From NCBI GenBank assembly GCA_021200565.1, contig JAJQGJ010000022.1, forward strand, positions 47,882-111,881: a DNA stretch of 64,000 bases. Direction: 5' to 3'. This document shows positions 1-8,683 of the stretch, piece after piece; the first letter of the stretch is position 1, and the number at the start of each line of letters is the position of its first letter. Origin of the DNA: Oscillospiraceae bacterium (GTDB lineage: Bacteria; Bacillota; Clostridia; Oscillospirales; Ruminococcaceae). The notes under the pieces were generated by a model. It was not told the DNA's origin and searched no databases. It saw only the letters and a program-made list of their open reading frames with translations. The translations under genes and the position numbers were made by a program.

Positions 1-527
1 TGATAACGTCCTGGTTCTGTTGCCAAGCCTATGTTTCTTGTGCTATGCCAGCCAACTACGGTAGATAGTAATCCGCCGTAAAAAGTAGTTGTATTGTAAG
101 CGTGTGCTGGTAATATACTCGTGATGAAACTATAGGAAATCATCTGTAATGCATAGGTTATCAGACTGATTACGGCAAAGAACGAGACAGCACACACGAA
201 ACGATGGACAAACATATCCTTGTTGTATTCGTATACAACATAAGCAAAAACAAATCGGCTTATAATGTTTCCGACGGAGAAAATTGAAAGTCCTCCACTC
301 GTCAGAAATACAACAGCAAGAAGATCAAAAGCAAGAACATACAGAAAGCACATGAATCCGCTCTGAAGTAGCCTTCTGTGTGTAATCAGGAACATACCCG
401 AAATCAAAAATAGCAGTATAAGAAAATAATTCTGGTACATGCCAAATATAACAGAGCCCTGAGATATTATCAGCAGGTATATCAAAATATAGTGAGCGAC
501 TGATTCCCTATTTATCTTTACTTTCAT
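1..527 (-). CDS. Wzy/EpsG-like polysaccharide polymerase, 3' end cut by window edge
   Basis: An open frame starts with ATG at 527 and runs off the left edge without a stop, giving about 175 residues. It is strongly hydrophobic, with several successive membrane spans (for example YILIYLLIISQGSVIFGMY and LLFLISGMFLI), and it overlaps the stop of the upstream glycosyltransferase by 20 bp. In a glycan locus, a polytopic protein of this kind is usually the O-antigen/capsule repeat-unit polymerase or ligase (Wzy, EpsG). The family call rests on topology and context only, because the diagnostic C-terminal loops lie outside the window. A flippase is less likely, since the spans are not arranged in regular hairpins. 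Confidence 0.6.
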   Translation of the reverse strand, partial: MKVKINRESVAHYILIYLLIISQGSVIFGMYQNYFLILLFLISGMFLITHRRLLQSGFMCFLYVLAFDLLAVVFLTSGGLSIFSVGNIISRFVFAYVVYEYNKDMFVHRFVCAVSFFAVISLITYALQMISYSFITSILPAHAYNTTTFYGGLLSTVVGWHSTRNIGLATEPGRY

Positions 528-1782
528 TATTGCTCCCTGCAATCTTGCTGTAGATGTCCAGCAATGTACTGATATTCTTCTCTTTATCGTGTGTAACCAA
601 TGCATGGCTTCTCGCATTCGTGCCAAGTTCTCTTTCCAACTTCTCATCAGAAAAGAATTTTGATACGTAGTAAGCAAGAAGATACGGTGCATCTGACTGA
701 TACAAAAAGCCCTCTTTTTTGTGCTCTAACAGATCTGCCACTCCTCCAACATTTGAGGAAACTACTGGCATACCCAATAGCATTGCTTCACCTACCGAAT
801 TCGGAGAATTTTCGATGACCGATGGCGACACAAAAACTTCGGACTTTAAGAACTGTTCAACCATCTGCTCTTCATTGAGCATGCCTATGTAGTGAATATT
901 GCTTTCCAAACCGAATTTCTTTATGAGCTTTTGTATGTACCGACCATACGCTGTTACTAGAATACCGCTCTTAAACGAATTATCGTTGCCGCTGACATTA
1001 ACGGTTACATCCGGATAGCTTTCTTTAAGAATAGATACCGCTTCTAAGAGATAATGAAATCCCTTGATTGGATATTGAGCCTGAGTCACAAATATGCTGT
1101 GCGGAATACAGTTTCCCTTTTTCCATTGGTGTGAATAGAAGCCACTGCGTAGCGTTTCGTTATTGAAATGATACTCAACCGACGGATTTATCAGCTCGAC
1201 ACAGGCACGGTCCCAAAAAGTTCTGCCTATAACGTGCTTGACAGTTTTGATGGTTTCAATCTCGTATTTGCCTTTAGATTCAAAGCTCTTTTTCTGCGAC
1301 CTTATGGTATCTCGACGAATGACATCTCTTAGAGTCGGAATCATCTGCACGTCTCCAGGGATTCCTGCATAATAATGCTTCTCGTAAACGCTGACAAGTC
1401 CCTGAATAGAAACTACTACCTTGTCAATGACGCCTGTCTCTTTTGCAGCTTCGACCATAGCATACGAGTGAAGCCCCTCTGTTCCCCATATGTGAATCAA
1501 ATCAGGCTTGTACTTATCAATCGCCTCGATGAATAGAGCCTTCATTTTCGGAATGCCCTTGCCTTCATCGTTCACAGCTATGTATGTATTGTCGTTCTCG
1601 CTGACGGAGTTAATACCCGGGTTGAGGCTATTACAAACAAATGTAAATATCAGGTTGGTGTCAGGACTACTACATAATTCATCGAAAACACTTACAAGCC
1701 AGCCCTGTCTGGGCGTTCCAGGAATATTCAACGCCTGTGCAACATGAGGAGTTGGAGAGTTGCATAGCCACATTACTTTCAT
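508..1782 (-). CDS. GT4-family glycosyltransferase
   Basis: This 424-residue protein has the GT-B fold of GT4 retaining glycosyltransferases. The C-terminal nucleotide-sugar half is clear: an IFVTQAQYPIKGFHYLLEA segment, then a VSPSVIENSPNSVGEAMLLG block that carries the EX7E-type donor site, then GMPVVSSNVGGVADLL. It should transfer a sugar to a lipid-linked repeat unit on the inner face of the membrane. The start has a purine-rich GGTGATGAGA ribosome binding site. Its stop overlaps the polymerase start, so the two are probably translationally coupled. Donor and acceptor cannot be read from the sequence. Confidence 0.88.
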   Translation of the reverse strand: MKVMWLCNSPTPHVAQALNIPGTPRQGWLVSVFDELCSSPDTNLIFTFVCNSLNPGINSVSENDNTYIAVNDEGKGIPKMKALFIEAIDKYKPDLIHIWGTEGLHSYAMVEAAKETGVIDKVVVSIQGLVSVYEKHYYAGIPGDVQMIPTLRDVIRRDTIRSQKKSFESKGKYEIETIKTVKHVIGRTFWDRACVELINPSVEYHFNNETLRSGFYSHQWKKGNCIPHSIFVTQAQYPIKGFHYLLEAVSILKESYPDVTVNVSGNDNSFKSGILVTAYGRYIQKLIKKFGLESNIHYIGMLNEEQMVEQFLKSEVFVSPSVIENSPNSVGEAMLLGMPVVSSNVGGVADLLEHKKEGFLYQSDAPYLLAYYVSKFFSDEKLERELGTNARSHALVTHDKEKNISTLLDIYSKIAGSNNESKDK

Positions 1783-1837
1783 ACTTTTCTCATCACCATT
1801 CTAAATATTATCAAACCGTTTTCAAGGCTTCTACTAT

Positions 1838-2659
1838 TTACCTCTTCACCAATATACGAAAAAATGGTGTCATGCTTGAAAACACTGCCCTGGGTAGCCC
1901 AAAATTCTTCCTCAAAAAGTGAAACCACTGCTTGGTTGGTGCGCCTTTGACGGATTCTTTCTTTCTGATCCGTTCTCTTCTTGAAAGGCTTCGGTCTGTC
2001 CACGTGCCGGCTGAAGGGTTATTATTGCAACAACCAACATATTCACGGTTTACGTGCAGTTTGTATCCATTCCGTTTGAGAGCCAAGCCGTAGTCGAAAT
2101 CGCCGAGAGAGTGAACATATACGGAATCAATGCTTCCTGTCTTTTTGAAAGCTTCATATGGAATCAGTACGCAGTTTGCGTTGAATGTGTCTGCTTCATC
2201 TTTCCAACGGTCTATAGGCATCCTACTAAAATAATAGCCTCTTTCAACCTTCATTGCACTATAGCTCAGCTTTCCGCAAGAATCTTCGGTGGCTCCTACT
2301 ATTATTGAATTATTCTGTTCAATACTTTGCTCCGCCATCTTCTCGATGCAATGGTCATAAAACTCCACATCGTCATTCATCATCAGCATGTAGTCATAGT
2401 CTGAGCCAAGCTTGTTCAGCGCATAATCCATGCCAAGTCGCATTCCGCCAGAGTAGAAAAGATTGCCGTCGCCTTTGAGGAGATGAATGTCGAAATCGGT
2501 CTGCATGGAGGTCAGAATTTCCTGCGTTCCATCGGTGCTGTTATCGTCGGCAACGACGAACGTGAATTCGCATGTCGGATTGCTGGCAGTCAGTTTTCTT
2601 ATGCAATTCTCGGTTTTATCTTTACGATTAAAGCATGTAAAAATTGCTAATACTTTCAC
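1838..2659 (-). CDS. GT2-family glycosyltransferase
   Basis: This is a GT-A inverting glycosyltransferase of family 2. The N-terminal strand VLAIFTCFNRKDKTENC is followed by the nucleotide-binding VVADDNSTDGTQEIL and, further on, the metal-binding MLMMNDDVEF (a DXD-like motif). The frame stays open back to 2722, but GGAAGTGAAAAA lies just before a GTG at 2659, so I use that start (about 273 residues). It sits between a GT-D-like gene and a GT4 gene in the same leftward run. A role in adding a hexose or deoxyhexose to the repeat unit is inferred from the fold and position. Confidence 0.85.
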   Translation of the reverse strand: MKVLAIFTCFNRKDKTENCIRKLTASNPTCEFTFVVADDNSTDGTQEILTSMQTDFDIHLLKGDGNLFYSGGMRLGMDYALNKLGSDYDYMLMMNDDVEFYDHCIEKMAEQSIEQNNSIIVGATEDSCGKLSYSAMKVERGYYFSRMPIDRWKDEADTFNANCVLIPYEAFKKTGSIDSVYVHSLGDFDYGLALKRNGYKLHVNREYVGCCNNNPSAGTWTDRSLSRRERIRKKESVKGAPTKQWFHFLRKNFGLPRAVFSSMTPFFRILVKR

Positions 2660-2756
2660 TTTTTCACTTCCAAATCTAATGGTGTCCGGAATCACATAAG
2701 TGGCAGAAAAGTAACCTTTCATAAAAAATCCGTGTCATTATAGGTGCGCACTCTGA

Positions 2757-3662
2757 TTACCAATAACTCCCGCCCTCAACCTTTTGAATCTCTGGCGGTT
2801 TTTCATTATCCGATGGTCTTATCCACGCATCATTATAGAATTTTGATATAACAGGGTGCTCATCCCATCTCTTACCTTTCATACCGAACAGAATCTGTGT
2901 CGCGCCGGACATTTGAATTGCAGCCTTTCCTCTCTGCTTTATATAGGCGCATAATGGTAATCCATAGGCGCCGGCTCCAACTATTGCCACATCAAAATCC
3001 TTATCATCTACCTGCTTCTTCATCGAATCAAGTGCTTCAAACCAATTACTAAACTCGGTCTTTCCACCAGCGTTCGATTGCACAGCTCTTATGTATTCGA
3101 CGGACTTGAACTCTGGGAGGACCTCTTTATCCTGCCAGATGTCGTTCCGCCTGTCTAATTGCTTTGAAATGCTATCTACGAAAGGATGTATTACAAGGAC
3201 TTTCTTTCCTGCAAGTGAGCGTGACCAAGGCGTTGAATAGTAATACGGTTCGATTGCTCTGCTTGGGACGAGTAGAACATTCTTGCAGTATTCCTTAATT
3301 GCCTGCTTTTCTCCTGACACTTCCCATACGCCGAGAACGTCACAGTCCTTCATGGCTTCCATATACACTTCACAAAATTTATTTAGAGTGTCTATGTCAT
3401 TCGGAAAGATGCCAGCTGCATACAGAGCCTGTTCTTTCTCTTTATCGCTATATGGAGTTTGTTGCATGTACTTAGAAACGAGATGCATCTCCACAGCTCC
3501 GAATCTTCCAACTATAAACGGCTGATCCTGATTTAGCAAAGAAGCTATCTTTTCGTTTCCGGCTTCTTCAGACAGCAGGTTCATGCCTGCATAATCAAAT
3601 CTAAGTCTTAATGCACGATATGTCTGAACCAGTTTCTTTTTGATGATGTTGTCGTTGTCCAC
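2757..3662 (-). CDS. GT-D-like glycan-locus protein (copy 1, intact)
   Basis: About 301 residues from a GTG at 3662, which is preceded by GGAGGAATTAAA. The N-terminal part has PFIVGRFGAVEMHLVSKYM and the C-terminal half has a Rossmann-like DFDVAIVGAGAYGLPLCAYIKQ. The layout resembles GT-D fold (DUF1792-type) proteins of surface-glycan loci, where a RFGDGE-like motif supplies a DXE metal site. Here the D is replaced (GAVE), so either the metal site differs or this is a sister family. Copy 2, the next gene in the direction of higher coordinates, is broken. Function is inferred from family resemblance and context only. Confidence 0.55.
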   Translation of the reverse strand: MDNDNIIKKKLVQTYRALRLRFDYAGMNLLSEEAGNEKIASLLNQDQPFIVGRFGAVEMHLVSKYMQQTPYSDKEKEQALYAAGIFPNDIDTLNKFCEVYMEAMKDCDVLGVWEVSGEKQAIKEYCKNVLLVPSRAIEPYYYSTPWSRSLAGKKVLVIHPFVDSISKQLDRRNDIWQDKEVLPEFKSVEYIRAVQSNAGGKTEFSNWFEALDSMKKQVDDKDFDVAIVGAGAYGLPLCAYIKQRGKAAIQMSGATQILFGMKGKRWDEHPVISKFYNDAWIRPSDNEKPPEIQKVEGGSYW

Positions 3663-3706
3663 TTTAATTCCTCCGAATGGAGACAATTAAAGCAGTCTAT
3701 ATACGC

Positions 3707-4611
3707 TTACCAGTAGCTACCACCCTCCACTTTTTGCTTTTGTGGAGGCGTTTCGCTTTCATTTGGTCGAACCCAATATTCGTTGTAGAGGCTTGATATA
3801 AACGGATGACTGTCCCACCTCTTGCCTTTTATCCCGAACAGGATTTGTGTAGCTCCTGACATCTGTATTGCCTGAGAGCCTTTCTGCTTGCAGTATGCCG
3901 CTAATGGCAATCCATAAGCTCCGGCTCCGATAATTGCAACGTCAAAGTCAACCTGGTCAATCTGCTTTTTCATACTGTCCAAGGCATCAAACCATGACGA
4001 GAATTCAGACTCTACACCTGCGCTTGTCTGTACCGCCTTAATTGTCAGTAGTTCCAACTTTTCAGGCAGTACCCCCCCGCAATTAAAAAGCAGGGTGCGT
4101 CTATCAAATTGTTGTCTTATTGTTTCTGTGAATGGATGTATTACCAGTAGTCTCTTGCCTTCGAGATGGCTTGACCACGGGGTATCGAAATAATAGGCTC
4201 GAGTGCATGGAGCTCCGTAAACTCAGCATTATTGCAGTACTTATGTACGACCTGGCTTTCTGCTCCGACTCCCCATAGGGCAATCAAATCAGCTTGTCCC
4301 ATACACTCTATGTACAGCTCGCAACACTTTTTTAAGCTCTCATCGTCATTAGAGAAAACGCCAGACAACGTCTTGATTTCATCCTTGATTTTCTCTGAAA
4401 ATGTACCAGACTTCAGATACTCTCCAATGCAGCGCATCTCTGTAGCACCGCCTCTGGCAACAAGGAACGGCGTGTTCGCATCTAATTGGTTAGAAATCCA
4501 CTGATTTCCGTCCTCGTCACTCATTATCGTGAGATCCTTGTAATCACTGTGGAACTTCGCGTTTTTGATTTTCTGCTTTATCTTTTTTACTATTGCATTA
4601 TCATTATCCAT
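3707..4611 (-). pseudogene. GT-D-like glycan-locus protein (copy 2, frameshifted)
   Basis: This is a tandem paralogue of the neighbouring intact gene. The first part (4611-4141) starts MDNDNAIVKK and aligns along its length until LEP. There the frame breaks at about 4198-4202 and ends at a stop near 4141. Adding back one base after GAGCC restores a reading YYFDTPWSSHLEGKRLLVIH that matches the YYYSTPWSRSLAGKKVLVIH of copy 1, and the frame then continues to 3707. A G7 tract (C7 at 4072-4078 on the plus strand) lies in the second part and encodes NCGGVLPE. Either this is a pseudogene or one base was lost in assembly; the missing base is not in a homopolymer. Confidence 0.75.
4072..4078 (-). repeat. 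G7 homopolymer tract inside GT-D-like copy 2
   Basis: There are seven consecutive C on the plus strand (G7 on the coding strand), with flank GGCAGTAC before it. It is in frame with the downstream half of the broken gene. It shares the AGT(T)AC-C(n) flank with the tracts at 6319, 7487, 9659 and 26375. Confidence 0.85.
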
Positions 4612-4612
4612 A

Positions 4613-5722
4613 TCACGTAGCTCCCATCGTTTTACTCATAGCCACAGCTGTGCTTTTCCATGTAAAATTATCTGCAATCCGCTTATGCGCTTCTTTGGAA
4701 ACGTCTTTTTTCATACAACACTTCTCTATTACTGTGCTATTACTATCTACCAGATACCCAGACACTCCATCCTCAATGATAAAATCCGGTCCAGGGGCGT
4801 GCCAGGCGACAACCTTACAGCCATAGTACATTGCCTCAAGGATTGCCATTCCAAAGATTTCCTGCTGGTTCAGGTTTATAAAGCAATCGGCGAAACGGTA
4901 GAGCTCCCAGATGTCGCTGTTGGGGATTTTCCCGATTTGCGTGACGACATCGGTCAGAGTTGCGCTCTTTATCTTCTCGTCCACGGCTTCCTTCAGCGGA
5001 CCTGTTCCAACCATGAGGAGTCTGTAGCTCGAATCCTGCTGGTGCAGTTGGGAGAAGATTTCGACCATCCTGAGCGGTTGTTTTTCCTCTATCAGGCGAC
5101 CTATGAACAAGAGCACTTTATCTTCTGGCTTGAAGCCGTATTTGAGCTTCAGCTCGGTTTTGTCAGCTTCTTCGTAGTTCTGGTGGAGGAGGCTCAAATC
5201 CAGCCCGACCGGCGTTACCGTGATATCGTTCACGCCCATGTTGCGGAGGTTCCGCTCCACCGTCGGTGTCTTCACAAAACAGTGACATTTTTTGTACACA
5301 TTGAGATTTCTCTTGAAGAGTGAATCCATGATGAATTTCTTTAGCTTGCTGGTGCTGTGGCTTTCGAGCACACCTATGTACGGAAACAGCTTCACGCCGT
5401 TTTTCTGCGACCATTTGTAAACTTTCGGGACGCAAATCTGCGTGTCAGAGAAGAAAACTATCGCATCCAGTGTCTTGTCCAGAACTTCAACATCAATCAA
5501 GCCGTTGATTCCGTAGCTCTTCGACGGAATCATCTTGAGCGTTGTGTTGTGACAGCCAACGACTTTTTCCTCGGTATGCTTCTGATCCGCCGGCACCAGC
5601 TTGTAAATAACTATCTCGTCCACGAGCTTGTCCAGCTCTTTCGCCAAGCCGATTTCCTGGGCGTTGTAAAAGCCCTTTTGACCAAAATTCCCGATGCTGG
5701 TTATCAGCAAGCCTACTCGCAT
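4613..5722 (-). CDS. GT4-family glycosyltransferase (paralogue A)
   Basis: This 369-residue GT-B enzyme has a typical GT4 C-terminal domain: VLLFIGRLIEEKQPLRMVEI, then NLNQQEIFGMAILEAMYYG with the EX7E-type catalytic segment. It is intact. The N-terminus MRVGLLITSIGNFGQKGFYN matches the frameshift-corrected N-terminus of the gene at 6263-7428, so the two are tandem paralogues. The start has GAGAAG close upstream and follows the acyltransferase gene by 4 bp, so the genes form one operon. Sugar specificity is unknown. Confidence 0.88.
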   Translation of the reverse strand: MRVGLLITSIGNFGQKGFYNAQEIGLAKELDKLVDEIVIYKLVPADQKHTEEKVVGCHNTTLKMIPSKSYGINGLIDVEVLDKTLDAIVFFSDTQICVPKVYKWSQKNGVKLFPYIGVLESHSTSKLKKFIMDSLFKRNLNVYKKCHCFVKTPTVERNLRNMGVNDITVTPVGLDLSLLHQNYEEADKTELKLKYGFKPEDKVLLFIGRLIEEKQPLRMVEIFSQLHQQDSSYRLLMVGTGPLKEAVDEKIKSATLTDVVTQIGKIPNSDIWELYRFADCFINLNQQEIFGMAILEAMYYGCKVVAWHAPGPDFIIEDGVSGYLVDSNSTVIEKCCMKKDVSKEAHKRIADNFTWKSTAVAMSKTMGAT

Positions 5723-5726
5723 CTTC

Positions 5727-6266
5727 TCACCCTTGTCTCATGCCGTAATATTTTTTCTCATGCTCCACAATCTGCTCCGGCGTGAATCTCATCTTGACAA
5801 TCCTTGCCGGATTTCCTGCAACGATAGAATACGGCTCAACGTCTTTCAGAACCACGCTTCCGGCGGCTACTATCGAGCCCCTGCCTATCTTCACACCGCT
5901 TACGATTATGGAGCCGTAACCAATCCACACGTCGTTTTCTATCTCAATTTTCAAACCTTTGCCCTTGAAGTTGTAATTTGCATCACGAATCTGAGGGCTA
6001 TCCTTAATGCTTGTCCCGACCTGAGTGTAATCGTGGTCATACTTCCCGATGAGACCGATATTGTTGCCCAGGAGAACGTCGTCCTTGATTATGATGTCGG
6101 TCTCAAGAGTGCAGTACTTGCCTATGTAGACGTTGTTGCCGATGGTCATTTCAGTCGGGGCGTAGAAAACCGTGCCTCTTCCGAATGTCGTGTTGTTGCC
6201 GATGTGAATGTTTCTGTGCCTCAAAAGCAATGCCTTGCACAGCAGGCTTTTTATCCTCCTGCTCAT
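5727..6266 (-). CDS. Hexapeptide-repeat acyltransferase
   Basis: This 179-residue left-handed beta-helix enzyme has recurrent hexapeptides such as NIHIGNNTTFGRGTVF, MTIGNNVYIGKYC, IIIKDDVLLGNNIGLIG, VWIGYGSIIVSGVKIG and IVAGNPARIVK. The H in KYDHDYTQ is a plausible catalytic residue of the CatB/WcaF-type O-acetyltransferases. It probably O-acetylates a sugar of the exopolysaccharide. Its ATG at 6266 overlaps the TGA of the upstream glycosyltransferase (GCGGCATGA). That upstream gene reaches this point only when its G tract has seven bases, so translation of this gene may depend on the tract. Confidence 0.87.
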   Translation of the reverse strand: MSRRIKSLLCKALLLRHRNIHIGNNTTFGRGTVFYAPTEMTIGNNVYIGKYCTLETDIIIKDDVLLGNNIGLIGKYDHDYTQVGTSIKDSPQIRDANYNFKGKGLKIEIENDVWIGYGSIIVSGVKIGRGSIVAAGSVVLKDVEPYSIVAGNPARIVKMRFTPEQIVEHEKKYYGMRQG

Positions 6267-7428
6267 GCCGCCACGCTTTCGGGGATGTAGACATTACGTA
6301 ACTGCCTGTGGGCAGTTACCCCCCCACGCTGAGCAGCTATTATCAATACAGAAGAAGCTGTTTTATCCCATGTGAAGTCATTTACTATCCTATTGTGAGC
6401 ATTAGTGCCTATGTCTGGTGCTCTCTTTTCTATTGCTTCTATCAAAGAATCTTCATCAGAAACAAGGAAACCACTGACGCCGTCTTGAATTATGTAATCA
6501 GGACCTGGTGCGTGCCATGCAACTACTTTTACTTTGTAGTACATAGCTTCAAGCAGTACCATACCAAATATTTCTTGTCTATTCAGATTTACAAAAGCTG
6601 AGGCAATTCTGTACAGTTCCCATATTTGATTGTTGGGAATCGACTCAAAGTACCTAACGTAAGAATTTAACTCGTTTTCTTCTATCAAAGCTTGCAACGG
6701 CTCTTTTAGTTCGCCTTTGCCGACAATAATCAGTCTGTATGAATCGTCTTTTTTGTATAACCGTTGGAAATACTTAATAAGCTCTAACGGATGCTTTTCT
6801 TCTACAAGTCTTCCAATAAACAGAATTATCTTTTCATCCGTACCATACCCATACTTTTTCCTAAGACTTACCTGACTGGTTTGCTCAAAATCACTATTAA
6901 GCAACTCCAAATCTATACCAACTGGTGCAAACACGCTATTCTGTACACCACGCAAGCTCAGCCTATCCCTGACATCCTCGTTTTTAACCAGACACGTTAC
7001 TTTTTTATAGACCGCTACATTACGTCTGAACAGCGAGTTCATTACGAACCGAATTACCTTGTTTGTACTGTGGCTTTCTATTACGCCTATGTAGGGAATG
7101 AACACCACGCTATTTTTCTTGCACCACCGATATATTTCAGGAACTGATAACTGTGTATCCGCAAAGTATACCAAGGCATCTACATCTGGATTCAAAATCC
7201 TTGTATCTACAAGTCCGTTTATACCAAGGCTTTTGGTGTGATGATAATGAACCGCCAAGTTCCCACTTGTCTCATCTTCAGGAAGTGGCTCATCTTCGCC
7301 CAGCAACTTGTACACACTAACCGAATGTCCACGCTTTGCCAGACATTTCGCAAGACCAATCTCCTGAGAGTTATAAAAGCTTTTTTGCCGAAATTGTTTA
7401 TCATGGAGACAAGAATGGTAATTTTCAT
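6263..7428 (-). pseudogene. GT4-family glycosyltransferase (paralogue B), frameshifted near its start
   Basis: The body is a clear GT4 enzyme (KIILFIGRLVEEKHPLELIK; NLNRQEIFGMVLLEAMYY; VKVVAWHAPGPDYII). The start ATG at 7428 gives MKITILVSMINNFGKKAF in one frame, but the body is in another. One extra A in the A6 run (T6 at 7381-7386 on plus) restores GKKSFYNSQEIGLAK, matching paralogue A. The tail after AAQR is an extra GGVTAHRQ... peptide created by reading through a G7 tract at 6319-6325. With six G the gene would stop at TAA at once. Either it is a switched-off copy, or it is rescued by slippage on the A run. Confidence 0.8.
6319..6325 (-). repeat. G7 tract at the 3' end of GT4 paralogue B
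   Basis: C7 on the plus strand within GGCAGTTAC-C7-ACGCT. On the coding strand seven G give CGT GGG GGG GTA, whereas six give CGT GGG GGG TAA (stop). Just downstream on the coding strand GTAACTGCC and GGCAGTTAC form a perfect 9-bp inverted repeat around CACA. Confidence 0.85.
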
Positions 7429-8678
7429 GCCGCAACTCCTTTCGGAGTGCGCAATTCAAGCAAATCAAAGCAATTAGAGGCAGTTACCCCCCCACACTCA
7501 ATCAAATCAACATGGTTATATGTATTCTCTAACATTTTTATGTTTTTCCTCTCAGAATACTTGTCGTCAAATATTGCCTTTATCTTTTCGGAACTGATTG
7601 CCTCATTCTCGGCAACCTCAACCGTTCTCCTCAAATCCTCGACTGAGTCAAACTCAAACTTCCAGCCTGTTACTCCCTCTTCAATCAAATCCCCGACATT
7701 CCCAATGTCCGAACCGATTACAGGCGTTCCCACTGAATACGCCTCCAGTATCGTCATCGGAAAGCCTTCATACCACTGCGTCGGCAGAATCAGGGCTTTT
7801 GCATTTGCAATCAGTTTCTTGGCTTCTGCATTAGGTACGAAACCGAGCATTTCTATATTCAGTTTCGGGTTGACTTTCAAGAAATCGTGGCACCAATCTT
7901 CAAGCGGTCCTGTGCCACAGACGACCAGCTTTGGGGCTTGCCCACCCATCTGTTTCCATGCCTCAAAGAGGATTTTTATGCCTTTCAGCTCGTCCAGTCT
8001 GCCGACGTAGATGAACTGATTTTGGCGATTTTCATAGGGGATTATGTCTACGTCCGCCTCAACGAAATTCGGCTTTACATAAACTTTCTCAGGCTTAATT
8101 TGCTTCAGCTGTAGTAGCTTCTGCTTGTTGAACTCCGTCAAACATATATAATTTATCTTTCCGTAAGTTCCGAGTGCACGATGAATTTTTGTTGTGATAA
8201 CACACATCAAAGTTTGAAGCTTACTGCCTCTATAGCAGGAGTGCTTTACAGCACATCCAAGCCCATGTTCAACGCAGTCCTCGCAGATATGTCCGTCTCT
8301 ATAGAAAGTCGCACCTGGACACAGCAGGCGAAAATTATGTACGGTCTGCACTACGGGCACTTTGCAAGAAAATGCGGCATAGTAAACCGATGGGCTGATG
8401 AGATTCAGCGTGTTGTGAACGTGAACGATGTCTATATGCTCATCTTTGATGATTTTCTTGACTTCTCGGTGGGTTTTCGGGTTGAAAACTGTGGTAAACG
8501 GGAGCAGGAGCTTCTGGGCTTTGGACATCGTTTTCAGCTCGGAGTTGTTGCGGGTGTAGAGGATGACTTCGTGACCGTGGTCTTCGAGAAGCTTTTTCTC
8601 GTTGGCAACTACGGTGTCCTCGCCACCGGGGATCTGATAGTAGTTGTGGACTAGTAGGATTTTTTGCTTATTAGCCAT
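7425..8678 (-). CDS. GT4-family glycosyltransferase
   Basis: This 417-residue GT-B enzyme starts MANKQKILLVHNYYQIPGGE, the classic N-terminal loop of GT4 enzymes that use UDP- or GDP-sugars. A cysteine-rich segment follows (CPGATFYRDGHICEDCVEHG). The C-terminal domain has FIYVGRLDELKGI and PTQWYEGFPMTILEAYSVG. The last residues, from GGVTASNCFD onward, come from reading through a G7 tract and look like an appended tail. The stop then overlaps the next gene's start (GCATGA). With six G the protein would end at ...IECGG. The enzyme core is complete either way, so the tract probably affects coupling to the next gene more than activity. Confidence 0.88.
   Translation of the reverse strand: MANKQKILLVHNYYQIPGGEDTVVANEKKLLEDHGHEVILYTRNNSELKTMSKAQKLLLPFTTVFNPKTHREVKKIIKDEHIDIVHVHNTLNLISPSVYYAAFSCKVPVVQTVHNFRLLCPGATFYRDGHICEDCVEHGLGCAVKHSCYRGSKLQTLMCVITTKIHRALGTYGKINYICLTEFNKQKLLQLKQIKPEKVYVKPNFVEADVDIIPYENRQNQFIYVGRLDELKGIKILFEAWKQMGGQAPKLVVCGTGPLEDWCHDFLKVNPKLNIEMLGFVPNAEAKKLIANAKALILPTQWYEGFPMTILEAYSVGTPVIGSDIGNVGDLIEEGVTGWKFEFDSVEDLRRTVEVAENEAISSEKIKAIFDDKYSERKNIKMLENTYNHVDLIECGGVTASNCFDLLELRTPKGVAA
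7487..7493 (-). repeat. G7 tract at the 3' end of a GT4 gene
   Basis: C7 on the plus strand in GGCAGTTAC-C7-ACACTCA. It shares the GGCAGTTAC flank with the tract at 6319. Seven G read TGT GGG GGG GTA and continue to the next gene's start; six read TGT GGG GGG TAA and stop. Confidence 0.85.
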
Positions 8679-8683
8679 GCCTT

